Below the pieces are notes generated by a model. The model was not told where the DNA came from. It made no database searches and was given only the letters and a program-made list of their open reading frames with translations. Shown in pieces: positions 1 through 6,309 of a stretch of DNA of 6,335 nt (positions within the stretch are counted from its first letter, which is position 1; the number at the start of each line of letters is the position of its first letter). Origin of the DNA: an uncultured Dokdonia sp. (lineage in GTDB: Bacteria > Bacteroidota > Bacteroidia > Flavobacteriales > Flavobacteriaceae); the NCBI GenBank assembly GCA_937124495.1, contig CAKZKZ010000509.1:1-6335 (forward strand), given 5' to 3'. A program made the position numbers and the translations under genes.

Positions 1-2
1 TC

Positions 3-425
3 TCTATAGACGAGCTTATAAAAGCAGTAGATTATGTGATTCAGATTAAGGAAAAAGAAAATGAATTAGAAAATAAAGTGCTTACAGCATTTAGTTCTGA
101 GAATCAAGGTAAAATTACAATTCCTGTTCAAGATGGTTTTGAAGTGCTAGAAGCATCTGCTATCTTATATTGCCAGGCAGATGATAATTATACTCAAATA
201 TTTCTAAAGGCTGGGGGAAAAAAATTAGTGAGTAAAACGCTTAAATATTTTCAAGATGCCTTGGCAGATTTTGGGTTTGCGAGGGTGCATAAATCCTATT
301 TGGTAAATATTAATGAGGTGACTGGGTATAGAAAAGGTAAAGGTGGTACTGTTGTATTAAGTCCTGGGAAAGAAGTGATGGTTTCAGCTTCTCAAAAAGC
401 AAATTTGCTAGCCTATTTTAAATAA
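3..425 (+). CDS. LytTR-family response regulator, 3' part only (LytR/AlgR type)
   Basis: The reading frame is open to the left window edge, so the gene starts outside; a GTG at position 36 is an internal codon, not a convincing start. The first visible residues (SIDELIKAV) match the last helix of a CheY-like receiver domain, which normally follows the conserved Lys-Pro of such regulators. A charged linker (IKEKENELENK) follows, then a complete LytTR DNA-binding domain over about residues 38-139 of the 140 visible, with the family hallmark F-A-R-V-H-K-S-Y-L-V-N-I followed by a short basic GYRKGKGG strand region. Proteins of this type are phosphorylated by a partner histidine kinase, often of the LytS/YehU kind in Bacteroidota, and bind direct repeats in promoters; the kinase gene would be expected upstream but is not visible. 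The gene ends 3 bases before the convergent murI stop codon. Target genes cannot be deduced here. The family call is secure. Confidence 0.93.
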   Translation, partial: SIDELIKAVDYVIQIKEKENELENKVLTAFSSENQGKITIPVQDGFEVLEASAILYCQADDNYTQIFLKAGGKKLVSKTLKYFQDALADFGFARVHKSYLVNINEVTGYRKGKGGTVVLSPGKEVMVSASQKANLLAYFK

Positions 426-428
426 TTC

Positions 429-1247
429 TTAAAAATCTTTGTAAGCTACTTGAATAGCTGTTTTTAGAGGGATTTGTCCGCTTTCGCGAAAGCGTACTAT
501 GATGTCTTCAATAACTGGAGTAGCGTCGTTAGAATAGATCTGATGCATTACAGGGTGTATGTCTTCAGTGCAAATTGTTTTTGTTTGCTCTAATATAGCT
601 TTCGTCTGTCTTGCAACGGCCTCTCCAGAGTCAATAATAGTGACTTGACTAGGTAATAATTCTTTGAGAACAGGAAGTAAGAAAGGATAATGACTGCATC
701 CTAAAACTAGATAATCAATATTTGCGGCAATCATAGGAGTCAAATAGGAGGTAAGAAGTTTTTTTGTTTCTGAGCTATTCATTTTGCCCTGTTCAATTAA
801 AGGTACAAGTCCAGTGCCTATGACTTCTATGGTGTCAATTTCTTGAGTGTAGCGTTTTGAGGTGCTAGAAAATAAGCGGCTATTTAATGTGCCTTTTGTA
901 GCTAAAATACCAATGCTTTTATTTTTAGATTGTAATGCAGCGGGTTTAATGGCTGGTTCTATGCCAATAAATGGGATGTTGTAATTAGCTCTTAAGTATT
1001 CAATGGAATTTGTAGTTGCTGTATTGCAGGCAACTACTATGATTTTTGCGCCTAATGCTATTAAAGTTTCTGTGTTTTTAATACATAACTGTGTGATCTC
1101 ATCTTGAGATTTTCCACCATAAGGGGCATATTTGCTATCTGCTAGATAAATAGTAGACTCTAATGGTAATAACTGAACAATTTCTTTCCATATAGAAATG
1201 CCTCCTATTCCACTATCAAATACTCCAATATGTTGATTATTTTGCAT
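429..1247 (-). CDS. murI: Glutamate racemase MurI
   Basis: Cytoplasmic, cofactor-independent enzyme that interconverts L- and D-glutamate, supplying D-Glu for UDP-MurNAc-peptide synthesis. With the ATG at 1247 the protein has 272 residues, usual for the family. Visible motifs are the N-terminal GVFDSGIGG (Asp11 and Ser12), PYGGKS, the first catalytic cysteine in VVACNTAT (Cys74), GIEPAIKP, and the second catalytic cysteine with its histidine in VLGCSHYP (Cys184, His186). All expected catalytic residues are present. An in-frame ATG nine codons upstream (1274) is rejected as start because it lies in the loop of an intrinsic terminator and would add MKAVFYFRP ahead of the conserved first strand. 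The gene follows the uppS-bamA-ompH block on the same strand but is separated from it by that terminator. Near the C-terminus residues 252-256 (RFRES) are encoded by a perfect 16-bp palindrome. No clear Shine-Dalgarno sequence precedes the start. Confidence 0.97.
   Translation of the reverse strand: MQNNQHIGVFDSGIGGISIWKEIVQLLPLESTIYLADSKYAPYGGKSQDEITQLCIKNTETLIALGAKIIVVACNTATTNSIEYLRANYNIPFIGIEPAIKPAALQSKNKSIGILATKGTLNSRLFSSTSKRYTQEIDTIEVIGTGLVPLIEQGKMNSSETKKLLTSYLTPMIAANIDYLVLGCSHYPFLLPVLKELLPSQVTIIDSGEAVARQTKAILEQTKTICTEDIHPVMHQIYSNDATPVIEDIIVRFRESGQIPLKTAIQVAYKDF
479..494. repeat. Perfect 16-bp palindrome inside murI
   Basis: CGCTTTCGCGAAAGCG is identical to its own reverse complement and is much richer in C and G than its surroundings. 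It lies in the last 21 codons of murI and on the minus strand begins exactly at a codon boundary, encoding R-F-R-E-S plus one base of the next Gly codon. The arm CTTTCGC and its complement recur in the hairpin at 1296-1313. It may be a member of a dispersed short palindrome family or a protein-binding site; that is inference from sequence alone. Confidence 0.6.
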
Positions 1248-1259
1248 GGGTCTAAAATA

Positions 1260-1290
1260 AAAAACTGCCTTCATTTTGAAGGCAGTTTTT
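1260..1290 (-). terminator. Intrinsic terminator after the ompH-like genes, abutting murI
   Basis: A perfect 12-bp stem (AAAACTGCCTTC at 1261-1272 pairing with GAAGGCAGTTTT at 1278-1289) closes a 5-base loop (1273-1277). Read on the minus strand, the stem is followed by the T-rich run TTTTTTATTTTA, the classic arrangement of a rho-independent terminator, and it lies 37 bases past the stop codon of the second ompH-like gene. On the plus strand the stem also ends in a run of five T, so the hairpin could act in both directions, though no plus-strand gene enters it here. The terminator T-tract ends within about 10 bases of the chosen murI start. Confidence 0.85.
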
Positions 1291-1295
1291 ATAAA

Positions 1296-1313
1296 CTTTC
1301 GCTTAAAGCGAAA
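1296..1313. repeat. Small inverted repeat between the second ompH-like gene and the terminator
   Basis: TTTCGCT (1297-1303) pairs with AGCGAAA (1307-1313) around a 3-base loop. It lies 13 bases after the second ompH-like stop and just before the main terminator in the direction of transcription. Without its own strong T-tract it is more likely a 3'-end stabilising hairpin than a terminator. Its arms (CTTTCGC, GCGAAA) match those of the palindrome at 479-494, so the two may belong to one repeat family. Confidence 0.5.
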
Positions 1314-1326
1314 TTATAGTAGTGTA

Positions 1327-1842
1327 TTAGATACCTAAATCTGTTTTTACTTCTGCCATAAGATCATAACCATCTGCCATGATTACTCCAGCAGCACCAT
1401 CAGTTGAGTCAAGGACATACTGAAATCCTTTTGCTCTAGCAACCTTTTGTATTGTTACACGAGCCTTTTCTAGGATAGGCTTTAGTAATTCTTGCTCTTG
1501 CTGACGTAGTTTAGTATACGCATTTTGTTCATATGCGTTAATTTGTTGTAACGTCTCTTGTACTTCTTTTTGACGTGCAATATTTGTCTCATCAGTTTGT
1601 GTAGCTACTTCACGTCCGTATCTTTCTGATGTTTTTTGAAGTTCAGTTTTCATTTCTGTTAACTGAGCTTGATATGATTTTTGTGCTTTTTCAAGTTCAG
1701 CATTTGCAGCTACGTAACTTGGCATTGCTTCTACTAATTTCTGTGTATTAATGTGTGCAATTTTTGATTCTTGAGCTTGCATTACACTAGTCATTCCTAT
1801 TACTAGAGCTATGGCTACGAATACTTTTTTCATGTGTTTCAT
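1327..1842 (-). CDS. OmpH/Skp-family periplasmic chaperone (second copy, standard length)
   Basis: Protein of 171 residues, typical for OmpH/Skp. Residues 1-23 form a signal peptide: lysines at 2, 5 and 6, hydrophobic core VFVAIALVIGM, and a likely cleavage after Ala23 (MQA|QES). The mature part opens with KIAHINTQKLVEAMPSY, the family's first strand and helix, continues as a charged, Gln-rich coiled coil over about residues 44-117 (the tentacle of Skp), and returns to the base with KGFQYVLDSTDGAAGVIMADGYDLMAEV. Known family members are trimeric holdases that bind unfolded outer-membrane proteins on the way to BamA, which fits the position two genes after bamA. The ATG at 1842 is used; the ATG three codons later (1833) gives an equally good signal peptide. 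It follows the first ompH-like gene by 71 bases with no recognisable promoter, and the terminator lies just downstream. Confidence 0.92.
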   Translation of the reverse strand: MKHMKKVFVAIALVIGMTSVMQAQESKIAHINTQKLVEAMPSYVAANAELEKAQKSYQAQLTEMKTELQKTSERYGREVATQTDETNIARQKEVQETLQQINAYEQNAYTKLRQQEQELLKPILEKARVTIQKVARAKGFQYVLDSTDGAAGVIMADGYDLMAEVKTDLGI

Positions 1843-1913
1843 TGTAATCTAATTAAAGTTAAGTGTGTTATAGTTGTAAAATATAGGGTTGTTAAATACC
1901 TCCACCACTATGA

Positions 1914-2927
1914 TCATCTTCTCTTTGGAGGCTTGGGAAGACTGTCTGTTTTTTTATTACGAGATTCTAAAATAGAATCTCTTTTTCTTTTACGTTCTGC
2001 TAATACAGCGTCTTTTTTCTTTTGACGCACTAATAATATAGAATCTTTTCTTTTTTGACGTTCTTCTATAATTTGTTGTTGCCTCGCTTTTTTCTCTTCA
2101 GCGGTTTGTGCTCCAGAACTCCTACCTGAGGCTTCTGCTCTTGCTGCTTTTGCTGCATTTATAGAATCTTTTCTTTGTTGGCGCTCTGCAAGGATACGCT
2201 GTCTTCTTTCTTCAAAAGCTTTATTGCGTGCTTCTTTTTCTGTCTGACGTTGTGCTGCTTTTTCTTCAATTAATGCTTCGCGTTCTTCTTTCTTTTTATC
2301 TATTGCTTTTTGGCGTTCTTGTGTTGCTTTGTCTTGCTCTACAGTTTTTGCCTCATCTCTGTCAAAAGAATCTTCTTGCTTTTTGTTATTTATCTGTTTG
2401 CGTTTTGCAGACCTTGTAATACTTCTTAAAACTTGATCACTTATATCTAAGCGGTCAGCTACGTATAATACACCAGCCTCAGATTTTCTTAAAACAACAT
2501 CAAACTTTTTATTTTTAGAAATCTCTTGTACGGCATTAAAAACTTGATCCTGTACAGGTTCTACTAATTGACGTTTCTGTATTGCTAAATCACCTCCAGG
2601 ACCAAAGCGTTTTTGTTGATATTCAAAAATCTGCTCTTCTTCATAAGAGATTTCTTCTTCACGCTCCTCGATAAGTTCTTTAGTAAGCAATACACGTTCA
2701 TTTTGTAATTGCTTTTTCATTTCCTCTATCTCACCTACTTTCTTTTCTACTTCGCTTTTCCACTTTTTAACTTTTGAATCTAACTGAGAAGATGCTTCTT
2801 GGTATTCAGGAACATTTTCAAGTATGTAATCCATATTGATGTAGCCTACACGTATACCGCGTTGTGCTTGCGCAACAAGGGTTACTAAAAAAAGTGATGC
2901 AAAAAAGAAAAAAACTTTTGTTTTCAT
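1914..2927 (-). CDS. OmpH/Skp-family protein with a long basic C-terminal extension (first copy)
   Basis: Protein of 337 residues, about twice the usual OmpH/Skp length. Residues 1-21 are a signal peptide (MKTK, then a Phe/Leu-rich core, cleavage likely after Ala21 in AQA|QRG). Residues about 25-172 are the OmpH core: RVGYINMDYILENVPEY, a charged coiled coil, the RFGPGGDL turn typical of the flavobacterial form, QKRQLVEPVQDQVFNAV, and the closing FDVVLRKSEAGVLYVADRLDISDQVL. From about residue 176 to the end is a Lys/Arg/Glu/Gln-rich tail, probably helical, ending in four tandem 11-residue repeats and PPKRR. The ATG at 2927 is chosen because it starts the signal peptide and lies 38 bases past the bamA stop; the frame is open to an ATG at 3002, but that would overlap bamA and bury the signal. 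The core suggests outer-membrane protein chaperoning together with BamA; the job of the tail is unknown. Composition is strongly biased, so similarity searches with the tail would be unreliable. Confidence 0.9.
   Translation of the reverse strand: MKTKVFFFFASLFLVTLVAQAQRGIRVGYINMDYILENVPEYQEASSQLDSKVKKWKSEVEKKVGEIEEMKKQLQNERVLLTKELIEEREEEISYEEEQIFEYQQKRFGPGGDLAIQKRQLVEPVQDQVFNAVQEISKNKKFDVVLRKSEAGVLYVADRLDISDQVLRSITRSAKRKQINNKKQEDSFDRDEAKTVEQDKATQERQKAIDKKKEEREALIEEKAAQRQTEKEARNKAFEERRQRILAERQQRKDSINAAKAARAEASGRSSGAQTAEEKKARQQQIIEERQKRKDSILLVRQKKKDAVLAERKRKRDSILESRNKKTDSLPKPPKRR
1932..2063 (-). repeat. Four tandem 33-bp units (11-residue repeats) in the long OmpH-like gene
   Basis: Residues 289-332 of the long OmpH-like protein divide into four units of exactly 11: ERQKRKDSILL, VRQKKKDAVLA, ERKRKRDSILE and SRNKKTDSLPK. 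The pattern is x-R-[QKN]-[KR]-[KR]-[KRT]-D-[SA]-[IVL], with the last unit degenerate. A separate fifth copy, ERQQRKDSI, lies at residues 248-256 (2160-2186). At the DNA level the copies share GAATCTTTTC-like stretches but have diverged, so this is an old amplification under protein-level constraint and not a fresh duplication. Confidence 0.65.
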
Positions 2928-2965
2928 ATTGGTTATAATAGCGTTAGAAATAATCGTGCCAAAAA

Positions 2966-5545
2966 TTAAAACTGCTGTCCAATGATAAAGTGCGTTTCCC
3001 ATCCATTAGGTTGTATCAACCCAGGGATAGGATCAAATCCATATCCAAAATCCAGCCCTAATAATCCAAAGGCAGGCATAAATATACGAATTCCTGCACC
3101 AGCAGATCTACTCAATTGAAACGGATTATAATCTCTAAAATTGTCATAGGTAGATCCTCCTTCTGCAAAAGCTAGTGCATAAATGGTTGCGGCTTGGCTA
3201 AATGTTACTGGATAACGGAGTTCTAGACTGAATTTATTATAAATAGTTGCACCGTCATTACTGTTGGCAGTAGTGGCTGCTCCTCGGTCTAATGGGGTTA
3301 CAGATTGATTTGGATATCCTCTCAAACGTATGATCTCACGACCATCTAATGCAAAGCCTCCTAATCCATCTCCTCCTAAGAAAAAACGTTCAAACGGTGG
3401 AATACCTCTATCATTATCATAAGCTCCTAACCATCCAAACTCAAGATTAGATTGTAATACAAACTTCCCAGGAAGACTTGTGTACCATTTTCCAGCAAAT
3501 TTCACTTTATAAAATTCTAAGAAGTTGAATCGCTCTTGATCTATTTCTGCAAGCGCATCTGAATCTTGATTTTCAACAGCAATCTCTCTTTCATCGGCTA
3601 ATGCTTTGTAGTCTACATTATTAAATAAAGAGTAAGGAGGAGTTAGTTTTGCGGTTATACTCCATTCAGATCCTGATATAGGAAATATAGGGTTGTTTGC
3701 AGTATTATTTCTACTAAGTCCTATCGTATACCCTAAGTTTTTAGAAGAACCGTTTCCAAAGGTAAATAGACCTGTGTTAAAATTCTTTAAATTAAAGTTT
3801 TGATAACTAATAGCATGTGATAGTGTAAAATTACGATCTGGCCATGTCAAACGTTTTGCAAGTCCAATAGACCCACCTGTAATAATATTACGGCTATTTC
3901 GATCTACTCGATCTCTTGCGCTAGTGGCCTGATTGTTAAATTGGAACTGTATTGTGTGTGATAATGATACAGATAATTGTACTGGCTTTTTGCCTCCAAA
4001 CCAAGGATCTGTAAGTGAAACACTGTATGTTTGGAAAAACTGACTGGCTTGTGCTCTCAAAGAAAAACGTTGACCATCTCCCATTGGTAAAGGTCTATAT
4101 GCTTCTTTTTTGAATATGTTTTGTATAGAGAAATTATTAAAAGACAATCCTAGTGTACCTACAAAACCACCACCACCAAAACCACCTTGTAGTTCTATCT
4201 GGCTAGCCCCTTGCTCTACTACATTGTATTCTAGATCTACCGTACCTCCTATTTGATCAAAGTTTTTAAATTCAGGAGTAAGTTGTTGTGGATCGAAAAA
4301 TCCAAGTTGTCCAAGTTGACGAATAGTAGATACAACAGCCTGTTTGCTGTATTGTTGACCAGGTCTCGTTAGAAGTTCTCTGTAAATTACTTTATCTTTT
4401 GTTTTATCATTTCCTTTAACCTCAACTCTATTGAAATAAGCTAATTTCCCTTCAGAGATTCGAATTTCAAAATTGATGGTGTCATTTTGAACACTTGTCT
4501 CTACAGCATTGATGTTTGAGAATAAATATCCACTATTTTGGTACAGATTCGCAAGATCATCAGCATCAGGATCACCTTCTTTTTGTACACGCTCTTTCAA
4601 TAGAACACCATTGTAAACATCTCCCTTCTTTAAAACTAACTGTCTTAGAAGTTGAGCATCTGAATATACAGTGTTACCTATAAAGTCAATATCACCTATG
4701 TAGTATTTTTTACCCTCTTCAACCGCAAGTTTTAATGTGATGCCTTCATCACTATTCTTAATAATTGTATCAGATACAATACGAGCATCTCGGTACCCAT
4801 TTTCTTTGTATTTGTCGATGACAGCTTTTTTGTCATCTTCATAGTCAGACTTTATATATTTTGAACGTTTATAAAAACGAAAAAGATTTTTCTTCTTCGT
4901 GTTTTTCATAGCACCTCTAAGCTTTTTAGGCTTTATTTTTTCGCTTCCTTCAAATATGATGTCGTCTATCTTTACTTTAGACCCTCTATCTATATTGACT
5001 AATAAGTTGACTTTGTTTTTTGATACAGAGTCTTCCTTAGGAATAACGTTTATAAAAGTCTTAGTGTTGAAGTATCCTTTTTTCTTGTAGTTGTTTTCAA
5101 TATAATTCTTTGTAGTAGTAATAAGGTTTTCTGTGACTTTAGCTCCTTTGTTTAAGCCATTGTCTTTAATGAAAGTAGTACCTTTCTTTTCTTTAATTCC
5201 CTTAAATTTTACCTCATTTAGTTCAGGGACTTCCTTAATGTCTAGTTGAATATCAACAACATCTCCTCTTACATCTGTGACATATAAGTTAATATCTGAG
5301 AATAATTCTAAGTTCCATAAACTTTTTATGACGTTACTTATTTTTTCTCCTGGGAGATATAATCGTTCACCAGAACGTAAACCAGTAAATGTAATTACTG
5401 TATTTTCGTTATAGGTAGAGGTGCCCGTTACAGTGATATCGCCGATCTCATACTTAACCTCTGGATCTAGAGGTAAATCTCTCTGAGCTTGCGAGACTAC
5501 AGTTGTAAGTAATATTAGTACAAAAGTAATTTTTTTTAATATCAA
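2966..5545 (-). CDS. bamA: Outer-membrane protein assembly factor BamA (Omp85)
   Basis: Central insertase of the BAM complex in the outer membrane. From the TTG at 5545 the protein has 859 residues. Residues 1-20 form a signal peptide (MILKK, then ITFVLILLTTVVS, cleavage before QAQ). Five POTRA domains follow at about 32-107, 108-187, 188-278, 279-365 and 366-445, recognisable by recurring strand motifs such as EIGDITVTG, LNEVKFKG, KIDDIIFEG, YIGDIDFIGN and YFNRVEVKGN. The rest is the 16-strand Omp85 barrel, with the conserved RGY of loop 6 at 742-744 (in IRLRGYP), a charged insertion near 650-671 (ALADEREIAVENQDSDALAEID), and a C-terminal strand ending in Phe (HFIIGQQF). The start is uncertain. 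TTG 5545 lies 16 bases past the uppS stop and gives a compact signal peptide; GTG 5578, preceded by GGAAAG, overlaps uppS by 17 bases; ATG 5629 overlaps by 68 bases and would add a long charged N-terminus. Two OmpH-like chaperone genes follow directly. Confidence 0.95.
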   Translation of the reverse strand: MILKKITFVLILLTTVVSQAQRDLPLDPEVKYEIGDITVTGTSTYNENTVITFTGLRSGERLYLPGEKISNVIKSLWNLELFSDINLYVTDVRGDVVDIQLDIKEVPELNEVKFKGIKEKKGTTFIKDNGLNKGAKVTENLITTTKNYIENNYKKKGYFNTKTFINVIPKEDSVSKNKVNLLVNIDRGSKVKIDDIIFEGSEKIKPKKLRGAMKNTKKKNLFRFYKRSKYIKSDYEDDKKAVIDKYKENGYRDARIVSDTIIKNSDEGITLKLAVEEGKKYYIGDIDFIGNTVYSDAQLLRQLVLKKGDVYNGVLLKERVQKEGDPDADDLANLYQNSGYLFSNINAVETSVQNDTINFEIRISEGKLAYFNRVEVKGNDKTKDKVIYRELLTRPGQQYSKQAVVSTIRQLGQLGFFDPQQLTPEFKNFDQIGGTVDLEYNVVEQGASQIELQGGFGGGGFVGTLGLSFNNFSIQNIFKKEAYRPLPMGDGQRFSLRAQASQFFQTYSVSLTDPWFGGKKPVQLSVSLSHTIQFQFNNQATSARDRVDRNSRNIITGGSIGLAKRLTWPDRNFTLSHAISYQNFNLKNFNTGLFTFGNGSSKNLGYTIGLSRNNTANNPIFPISGSEWSITAKLTPPYSLFNNVDYKALADEREIAVENQDSDALAEIDQERFNFLEFYKVKFAGKWYTSLPGKFVLQSNLEFGWLGAYDNDRGIPPFERFFLGGDGLGGFALDGREIIRLRGYPNQSVTPLDRGAATTANSNDGATIYNKFSLELRYPVTFSQAATIYALAFAEGGSTYDNFRDYNPFQLSRSAGAGIRIFMPAFGLLGLDFGYGFDPIPGLIQPNGWETHFIIGQQF

Positions 5546-5561
5546 GCTGTGATTTATTAAG

Positions 5562-6302
5562 TTATTGAATTTGTTCACTTGTCTTTCCAAATCTTCGTTC
5601 TCTTTTCTGGTAATTGTAAATAGCTTCATGTAAATTCTTTTTCTTAAAATCTGGCCATAATACATCTGTAAAGTAAAACTCTGCATATGCTATTTGCCAT
5701 AATAAGAAATTACTAACACGTTGCTCTCCGCTTGTTCTTATAAGTAAATCAACATCTGGCATGTCGTGGGTGTAAAGATGCTTATTAATATAAGACTCAT
5801 CAATTTCATCAGGCGAAATTATGTTATTTTTAACTTTAAGACTTATTTCCTTTACAGTTTTAAGAATTTCTTCACGAGCTCCATAGCTTAGCGCCAATGT
5901 AACTCTTAATCTTTTGTTATCTTTAGTTTGTTCTATAACCTCTCTTAGTTCTTTTTGAGCTTTTTGAGGTAATGTTTCAATATTTCCAATAGTTCTTAAT
6001 GAAACATCGTTTTTTTGAAGTGTCTTGATTTCTTTTTTAAGAGAAGATACGAGTAGATTCATTAGGACGTTTATCTCTTTTTTGGGGCGATTCCAATTTT
6101 CTGTGGAAAAGGCATAAAGAGTTAAATATTCTATTCCGATTTCGGCACATCCTTCTACAGTCTCTCTTACCGCTTGAGTGCCTCTTTTATGACCAGCAGC
6201 TCGCAGTAATCCTTGTTTTTTTGCCCAACGACCATTACCATCCATAATCACAGCGATGTGGCGAGGTAACTTGTCGAGGTTAATTTGATCTAAAACGTCC
6301 AT
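5562..6302 (-). CDS. uppS: Isoprenyl transferase / undecaprenyl diphosphate synthase UppS
   Basis: Cytoplasmic cis-prenyltransferase that adds isopentenyl units to farnesyl diphosphate, giving the C55 carrier for peptidoglycan, LPS and other glycans. The protein has 246 residues, a normal length. It opens with HIAVIMDGNGRWAKKQG (residues 15-31), holding the catalytic Asp21 and the conserved Asn23 and Arg25. FSTENWNRP (65-73), ALSYGAREEI (137-146) and the IPP-binding RTSGEQRVSNFLLWQ (189-203, with Arg189, Arg195, Ser197) are all intact, as is the following AYAEFYF. The ATG at 6302 fits the family N-terminus; it lies 7 bases after the stop codon of the gene upstream, pointing to operon membership and possible translational coupling. 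It is followed by bamA with, at most, a small overlap. In Bacteroidota this pairing with bamA is common. Chain length cannot be read from the sequence, but the cluster and size favour the C55 enzyme. Confidence 0.97.
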   Translation of the reverse strand: MDVLDQINLDKLPRHIAVIMDGNGRWAKKQGLLRAAGHKRGTQAVRETVEGCAEIGIEYLTLYAFSTENWNRPKKEINVLMNLLVSSLKKEIKTLQKNDVSLRTIGNIETLPQKAQKELREVIEQTKDNKRLRVTLALSYGAREEILKTVKEISLKVKNNIISPDEIDESYINKHLYTHDMPDVDLLIRTSGEQRVSNFLLWQIAYAEFYFTDVLWPDFKKKNLHEAIYNYQKRERRFGKTSEQIQ

Positions 6303-6309
6303 CCCATTA

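Noticed and set aside
1245..1274. Longer murI beginning at the ATG at 1274
   Set aside because: That ATG is in the loop of the terminator, and the extra nine residues precede the conserved first strand of the enzyme; the ATG at 1247 gives the normal family N-terminus.
1843..1913. Possible promoter between the two ompH-like genes (TATATTTTAC on the minus strand)
   Set aside because: It misses the TAnnTTTG consensus and has no convincing -33 element; the 71-base gap is compatible with a shared transcript.
1834..2025. Plus-strand open frame of 63 codons over the ompH-like genes
   Set aside because: It is antisense to coding sequence, resembles no known protein, and its content follows from the Lys/Arg/Glu-rich codons of the opposite strand.
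2228..2419. Plus-strand Leu-rich open frame resembling a membrane peptide
   Set aside because: The Leu/Val/Phe content is the mirror of the Lys/Glu/Gln-rich tail on the opposite strand, so it is a shadow and not a membrane protein.
2928..3002. Longer first ompH-like gene beginning at the ATG at 3002
   Set aside because: It would overlap the end of bamA and place 25 residues before a clear signal peptide that starts with its own ATG at 2927.
3757..3764. TACCTTTG on the minus strand, matching the Bacteroidota -7 promoter consensus TAnnTTTG
   Set aside because: It is inside bamA, encodes ordinary barrel residues, and has no TTTG/TTG -33 element at the right distance.
4899..5090. Plus-strand open frame of 63 codons inside bamA
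   Set aside because: It lies wholly antisense to the POTRA-coding part of bamA, with no supporting start context or recognisable motif.
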